Source: Wyeomyia smithii (lineage: Eukaryota; Arthropoda; Insecta; Diptera; Culicidae). From it: 64,000 nt of DNA. Shown here piece by piece: positions 58,584-64,000 of the stretch. Within the stretch, counting starts at the first letter, position 1. The number at the start of each line of letters is the position of its first letter. The notes below the pieces were generated by a model, which saw nothing but the letters and a program-made list of their open reading frames with translations, had not been told where the DNA came from and did no database searches. The stretch covers positions 199,404,857 to 199,468,856 of the forward strand of contig NC_073695.1 in assembly GCF_029784165.1 (NCBI RefSeq). The letters run 5' to 3'. The position numbers and the translations under genes are program-made.

Positions 58584-58740
58584 CTTTGTTAATAGGGTCC
58601 CCCTTCCAGCCGCTATCCTTGGTCATGGTGGAGTGGTCGCCTAAATGGTCCCATGGTGGCCTATGCCGGAGCAGTGAGGTCATGGCTAGTGAAGGTCGTC
58701 ATAGCCCCTCATAAGCAACTATGACGCCTCCCGACCGCAC

Positions 58741-59399
58741 AGTGGTCCAAGAGCAGCCAAAACTTAAAAAATCAAAGTGAACCAATCCGCAGAATTAAAT
58801 TTTTTTATACTTTTTTAATCCTTTCGGGACATAAATCCAAAGTTTGAGTGTAATCCGTTGAGTTTTGATTTTTTTACAGTATTAAGAATGGACGAACATC
58901 GTGTTTTTTCGGGGATAATCACTGTATGCATTTCATAACTTGAGACCATCCTGTAGCTTAACAGGATGCACCTACATGAGTGATGTCTTCAGTAAATCTG
59001 TTCACATATGTCCAAGGAATATTTCTATTGATTCCAGGATCTTTTTAACAACTAGAGGTTTGTGTATTGTGTTAAATTGTTGTCTTATAAACATATTCCG
59101 GGTTAAATATGCCTCGAAACTATAGTTGCCCATGAGAGCCCGCTATCCAATAGGTTTCATTTGAAAGGGAAATTCATAAGCTTCAAAATGATGAAGGTTC
59201 GAGTTATCGAAAACTACCGATAAATTGATTTTCATCCAATTTATGAGAGCAAGAACATATTTTTTAACAAGTTATTCTGATTGCGTATCAGGTTCATGCG
59301 CTTCATTCAATCGTAGTAGTCAAGGAACACGTGCTTCACAAACGGCTGTTTCGAATATAAACAACATGGAAAACACAATATTTAAGTGTAGCCGCTGAT
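58741..59399. other. Spacer, nothing recognised
   Basis: AT-rich flank of the R1 element. No supported gene. Confidence 0.35.
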
Positions 59400-59900
59400 T
59401 CATTTTCTTGTGCACACAATCGAGAATCCCAAATGGACAATGGTAAGTTTAAACAATCTTTTGAGTTACTCTTAGAAGTACCAACGTACGAACTCGAGTG
59501 GGTCTGCTACTTGATAGACCCAAGCCAGGTGAGCTCCGAAATAGGCGGTGGTTTAATATGCCCACAGCTCTACATAAGTTATTTATCCATGGTCACCAAA
59601 TTAAAAAGAAATCTTTTCTTCCCGTGGAAAAGATGTTGGAAGAAGCCCAAGAATGGAGCAACAAACCCATCAAATCATACCGTAACAATTTTGCACGGAA
59701 AGACAGTCCAGAAAACACATACCGAGACAATTTTCCAGCACCTTAAACCAACTAAAAAGCATCATCTTGAGCTTCCTGAAGAAGTGAAGCAATTATTTAA
59801 GCATGAGGCAAAAGAAGAGACTGACGTAGATTCAGGAGTCGAGTCATCTGAGTCAGAAACTGATGAATCACAATCTGGCTCAGAACCAGATGATTAATCT
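59400..59900 (+). pseudogene. Fragment of an uncharacterised transposon-associated protein
   Basis: One frame (59498-59746) reads MPTALHKLFIHGHQIK then LPVEKMLEEAQEWSNK and YRNNFARK. This resembles a conserved block (LHK..IHG, LSEEAQEARNKD, FRRNFARKTSR) that I recall from many uncharacterised insect proteins linked to mobile DNA. A second frame (59433-59897) carries the continuation with KPTKKHHLELPEEVKQL and an acidic Ser/Glu tail before the stop. The frame change near 59700-59740 indicates a broken gene. The family name is unknown to me. Confidence 0.45.
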
Positions 59901-60689
59901 AAAAATTTTCAGAATAATAATTTTCCTTTGTTTCAATTGTTTTCCTTTGTTGTAAATATTATTATTATACTGTAGAATAAAAAGACTAGTTTACCTTTTG
60001 AAGTTCGTTTAACGTGTAATGCTTGAAGTATAAAAACTTACTTGAATACACCCGTACAGGATTACATTTTTAATTTGATTAGAACCAGGAAAAAAGGGTC
60101 GCATGGCGGAGTTCGGTTTAGTTGAAATAAACTGAACAACGGGGTATGTCCAGGACTGGTCAGTAATTACCTAGACACATTATGTGGTAACAATTAACCT
60201 AACTTCATAATTCCGAATCATTTGAGTGGTCGTATGGTGAGTTTTGACCATTTTAGGGCAATTATAGGTATATTATGTAAATATTTTGGCACTATTTTGG
60301 TCATATCTCCAGAAAAAATAATACGATTTCAAATTACAAACAATAGAGTGTGAGAAGACTAAAATTCCGTTCGTTTGACGGTTGATGGAGCTAAATCGGT
60401 CAAGTGGTTACTGAAATATTGCGAAAAAAACATGAAAATAGACAAAAATAACAAATAATTTATCTATAAGAACCGGAAATATTACATATATGAAGTCTAC
60501 TTTAATACGAAATTAAGTTTAAGGGTGTTAGAAAACCGTATTTCTTCAATTCCAATCGTTTAAAAATGAGTTTGAGGTTTTGACCGTGATTTGCTCTAGA
60601 GTGGACCACTGTGGACCGGCGTAAGTCAGGAAAGGGCATCTGATCCCACTCCTGCCTGATTCCCATCAGGCAATGACCGCGGAACGTAC
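59901..60689. other. Spacer, nothing recognised
   Basis: Non-coding, AT-rich. Confidence 0.35.
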
Positions 60690-61460
60690 TGGAAGGCCTG
60701 CCAGGTTTTACGGGACGGAGACCCCTGCAGCCGTACCTACAACGACTGGTTTGTTGGGCCATCATCGTACCTCGAGACCAGCTAGGAGGAGCAGAACCGC
60801 GCCTGAGTACACCGAAAAAAGCGTCAGCATTGGTAGCGTGTTCTTGCGGAGGTGGAGGATTAAATTGCTTCTCTAGGCACAACATTTTATTGTGAAGTTG
60901 AACGATGAGGAACAGAGAGCGGTCGAAAGGAGCAGTATGGACAAGCTGTGGATCTACCATCTATGGACGAGATGATGAAAGCAGACAAAAACGAACGGCA
61001 TTGCCGCCGAACTCTTCAAAGTCAGAAGCAAACTGTTGTATCGTGCTGCCCATCAGATTACATTGAGAGTGTGATCTGATGATCAGATCTGATGAAGAAT
61101 TGCATTCGGACTGGTTGAAAGTTCTCATATGCCCGATCAGCAAAAAAGGCCACCGTCTGGACTGTAGCAATTATCGAGGCATAACTTGGCTCCATACCGT
61201 GTACAACATTCATTCCCGCATCCTGTTCCACAGACAAAGGCTGTTTCAGGAAGCCTTTGTTGGCGAATCCTCGATAAATTTCGAGAATTCAACTTGCAGA
61301 CTCATCACCTGTTCAAAAACTTTAGGGTAGCGTACGATTAAGTCAAGAGAAATGAGTTATGGCGGAATATGCTCGAACATGGTTTCTAAACAAAATTGAT
61401 TAGACTGATACGTGTCATACTGGCCGGTTCCATATCGGACGTTTTCATGACGTTAGATGG
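60690..61460 (+). pseudogene. RTE-clade retrotransposon fragment
   Basis: YNDWFVGPSS (about 60738) and EEQNRA mark the pre-RT region, LPSMDEMMKA (about 60955) the segment before the fingers, and the frame at 61079-61330 gives SDWLKVLICPISKKGHRLDC and NYRGITWLHTVYN. Motif A is lost, and NMLEHGF-like text follows near 61370. It ends where the foldback MITE at 61492 begins. Confidence 0.75.
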
Positions 61461-61491
61461 TTTGAAAAGGCACCATCATTACGAAGTCTCA

Positions 61492-62006
61492 CTATTGAAA
61501 AATGCTATTTTTGGAAGGTATTAATGATAACAAATATTTTTAGGGTCAAAACGGTTTGTTAGATCGGTGTGACGTCTTCGGCAAAGTTGTAGATAATGAT
61601 TTTGTCTCTCTGAAAAAATATACACTCTAAAAAAAAATATTAAGTTAAAAAAATATTCTAGTTATCAATTTTATACTTCCAAAAAAAGCCCCCCGAAAAA
61701 AATAATTAAAATTTTTTTTTCAAAAAATTATAATTTTTTTTCTTGATCCTCCATGATCGAATCGGTTGCATTGTTCAGGTAATCTTCTGTGGTTTTTATA
61801 AAAAGTAGATTTTAAAAAAATGAGGCTTTTTAGAAAATTTATTTTTAATTTTTCTTCTAATTTAAAAAAAAACGAATATTTTTTTTCAAAAAGACAAAAT
61901 CTTTATCTACAACTTTGCCGAAGACGCACACCGATCAAACAAACCGGTTTGGCCCTAGAAATATTTGTAATCGTCAATACCTTCCCAAAATAGCATTCTT
62001 CAATAG
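61492..62006. mobile_element. Foldback MITE, 515 bp, ~125-bp inverted repeats
   Basis: The left arm 61492-61620 and right arm 61880-62006 are inverted copies sharing CTATTGAA, AATGCTATTTTTGGAAGGTA, GATCGGTGTG and CTTCGGCAAAGTTGTAGATA. The centre is A/T homopolymer-rich. Related copies at 6395-7000 and 27575-27965 extend the match beyond 62006, to about 62150, so the true family unit may be longer than the hairpin. Confidence 0.85.
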
Positions 62007-62160
62007 CTTCTCAAAAATGAGTCGTGCTCCAAAAAATCTCAACCAATAGCACAAAATGACATCTTTTGCCTATAGAATCGTCTATGCAAAGTTTCAACCA
62101 AATCAAAAATGGTCGATTAAATTGGTTGCCCGTTTTTTTGTGGAATTGTTCCGCTGGTAG
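62007..62160 (+). repeat. Extension of the foldback family repeat
   Basis: GCACAAAATGACATCTTTTG and TGCAAAGTTTCAACCAAATC here match 6898-6960 and the inverse of 27590-27690, so the repeat continues past the hairpin. Confidence 0.65.
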
Positions 62161-64000
62161 AAAGCGACGCAGCCCGTCGGATGAGGGGGTGTCGCAGTGC
62201 CATCTCTGCGAAAAACTGCGAATTACAATAAACTGAAGACTGCTAATCAACTGTACATCAGAGCACTTAGCAACTGTATTTTAACATGAAACCTATGGTT
62301 TCATTGAAACGGAAATATCACAAAAGCACAAAAAAACACATCGAAATTTTGTGTCTTCTACAAAGTTTCATAAAATTTAATTATCTACAACTTTGTTGAA
62401 AACCGCAAAGCCCTTGCGCGTAAGAGAAATAGTTGAACAAAATCGCAAACTAATTTAAGCATCCGAATTGAAACTTTTACTATACCGAGAAACTTTGTAG
62501 AAGTTCGGAAAACGATTGGTTAAACCCTGAGAGTACTAGTAACTCCGTTCTGATAGAGCCCAGTTTAACTTTTTGCAATTTGCTAGGAAACTACAATAGG
62601 AATTAATCAATTAGAAAGTTTCATTCATTAAACAGCTTTAACCGGAACCGTTTTTCCCGAAATACGTTACCCGTGAAAGTGCTAGTCTGGTTCATATTAT
62701 TTCCGATGAGTTACACGTTATAGGATAATCGTATGCAGGTTAGGCAGGTACATATTAGATGCTACATAACTGAACGAACCAGAATTTCGATCCCTTGGGA
62801 ACGTGACTCAGCAAATTGGCTTGTTGGTTTCCGGTAATGACGGCCAGTCAGGTTAACATTTAGTTTGTTTTGCGAGTGGTTGAGGGACTTCTGGTTTACA
62901 GTCCATTCGTCTTAAACTTATCGATCTGAAGTGATGTTTCATAACGACAATAGTATTCTACCATATCTGATATTATAATGATAAAATTTGTAGTAGAATA
63001 CTTTTTAACCGTTTTTTTTAACTTTGCACTAGAACGGTATGTAGTAAATGGGCAATCCCGGAGCAGATAGGAATGCACCGGTAATAATTCAATCTTTCAT
63101 GTTGACTCGTAAAGACATCAGCAGCTGGTACGGATTGTGGTTGTTGTAATTAAATAATTGCCTGATTTAACGATATGACTAGGAGACAAGAATATATCTG
63201 GCCACTCAATTTATTACACGTCCCCTCTAAAAGGGTTCAGCGAGCTCGCGTGACTATTTGAGCCTGTCATAATTCACTGTCCAATCACGTCGGTAGCATC
63301 AATCACTCGCAAACATAAACTCGCTCACAAATAGCTACCGAGTGTGCATGGGACATCCACTTCCTTCCGTTGCTGTCCTTGCTGCGATGACCCACCTGTC
63401 GGAGTGTTGTCGTCCTCTGTTGTGTAAATGGAATCGTATCGGACCTAAAATTTATTATCTAGGTAGAATTGCTGCGTGGGAGTCGGAAGTTTTAGGGCGC
63501 ATTTCGATGGAGGATATCGAAAGCTTTAGAGATATCAGCACACACTCGAGCAAACGTCGGTGGATCATCTATGTTGAAGGAGATAGCTATCATCCGTGGT
63601 TTTGTTTGAGTACGGTTAGTCAGGATAATGCGCAAGTTATCCATCAAAGGTGCCATCAAACCAGTCTGTTGTGTAAAACTTTAGTGAGAAATTCGATTGG
63701 GTATTGTTTATTCAATAGGTAATCGAAATGTAACACAATAATAGCAAAATAGGCTCACGGAAATAGCAAAAGCATGGGAATAGGAACTCAAGAAAAAGAT
63801 ATTAAAAAATGGTATCATGGTACAAAAGAAAAAAGTGTAACTTAGACAAGAGAATGAAGGTATTAAATAGAAAAAAATTCTAGTAGAACTATTTTTATGG
63901 TTTGAAAATAAGAACCAGTAAACTTCGCTACGAAGGTCTTTCAAATTTAATGAAATCGCTGTCCGCTTGAAAAGTACCGTACATTTAAAAAAATCACGTA
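62161..64000. other. Intergenic to window end; one unidentified open frame
   Basis: A 126-codon plus-strand frame at 63342-63722 (first ATG about 63348) has mixed composition, but no domain, signal or splice context that I recognise. No other supported feature. Confidence 0.3.

Larger units (their letters stand above)
54465..58740 (-). mobile_element. R1-clade non-LTR retrotransposon copy II, 3'-truncated
   Basis: Two-ORF element on the minus strand: 5' UTR from about 58740, ORF1 58583-57126, ORF2 from about 57250 to 54465. ORF1 and ORF2 overlap, as is usual in R1. The 3' end is cut at 54465, just past RYEMLAISE. The final C-terminal segment and 3' UTR seen in copy I are missing. Because target-primed reverse transcription truncates 5' ends, loss of the 3' end points to a later deletion. 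No 28S rDNA flanks it, so it is a dispersed member of the clade. Confidence 0.85.

Noticed and set aside
57580..58644. 354-codon plus-strand open frame
   Set aside because: Antisense shadow of the R1 ORF1, which has clear zinc knuckles on the minus strand.
63342..63722. 126-codon frame as a gene
   Set aside because: No recognisable domain, splice context or conservation evidence.

Overview
This is eukaryotic, AT-rich insect DNA, most likely from a culicine (Aedes-like) mosquito. The host genes have short GT-AG introns and give insect-like proteins. The rest is a dense, nested mix of Jockey-, RTE-, LOA/I- and R1-clade non-LTR retrotransposons, tRNA-derived SINEs (including SINE200-like copies), hAT and TA-target MITEs, and a Tc1/mariner element. 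There is no bacterial or viral gene organisation. The species is inferred, not proven.

Host genes. (1) 580-2735, minus: a complete six-exon beta-1,4-N-acetylgalactosaminyltransferase with all family motifs. (2) 22973-26564, plus: a complete three-exon tubulin-specific chaperone D (TBCD), 1153 aa. (3) 29871-30136, minus: a small two-exon gene for a 59-residue protein with a short ENY2-like stretch. (4) 43010-44660, minus: the last two exons of a larger gene, perhaps the cytoplasmic tail of a rhodopsin-family GPCR. (5) 7701-8422, minus: two putative exons of an unidentified membrane protein.

Mobile layer. 4.0-18 kb holds broken Jockey, LOA and RTE fragments, SINEs with clean target duplications and hAT MITEs. 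18.4-22.7 kb, just upstream of TBCD, is a nest of inverted-repeat elements including a 1.65-kb foldback with arms of about 0.7 kb. 27.5-32.2 kb has RTE debris and a 224-bp near-perfect palindrome. 32.8-34.2 kb carries three histone-type 3' stem-loops without a recognisable histone reading frame. 34.2-48.9 kb is intergenic or intronic DNA with inverted-repeat elements, tandem repeats and a GT microsatellite. 48.95-58.75 kb holds two R1-clade elements in the same orientation: a decayed copy carrying a mariner insertion and a tandem duplication, and a second copy with intact ORF1 and most of ORF2. 59.4-62.2 kb has further transposon debris and a foldback MITE whose family also occurs near 6.4 and 27.6 kb.

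The genes show no common pathway. The glycosyltransferase acts in the Golgi and TBCD acts in cytosolic tubulin folding. The main interest lies in the nested elements, several of which can be dated relative to one another, and in the orphan histone-like 3' ends.
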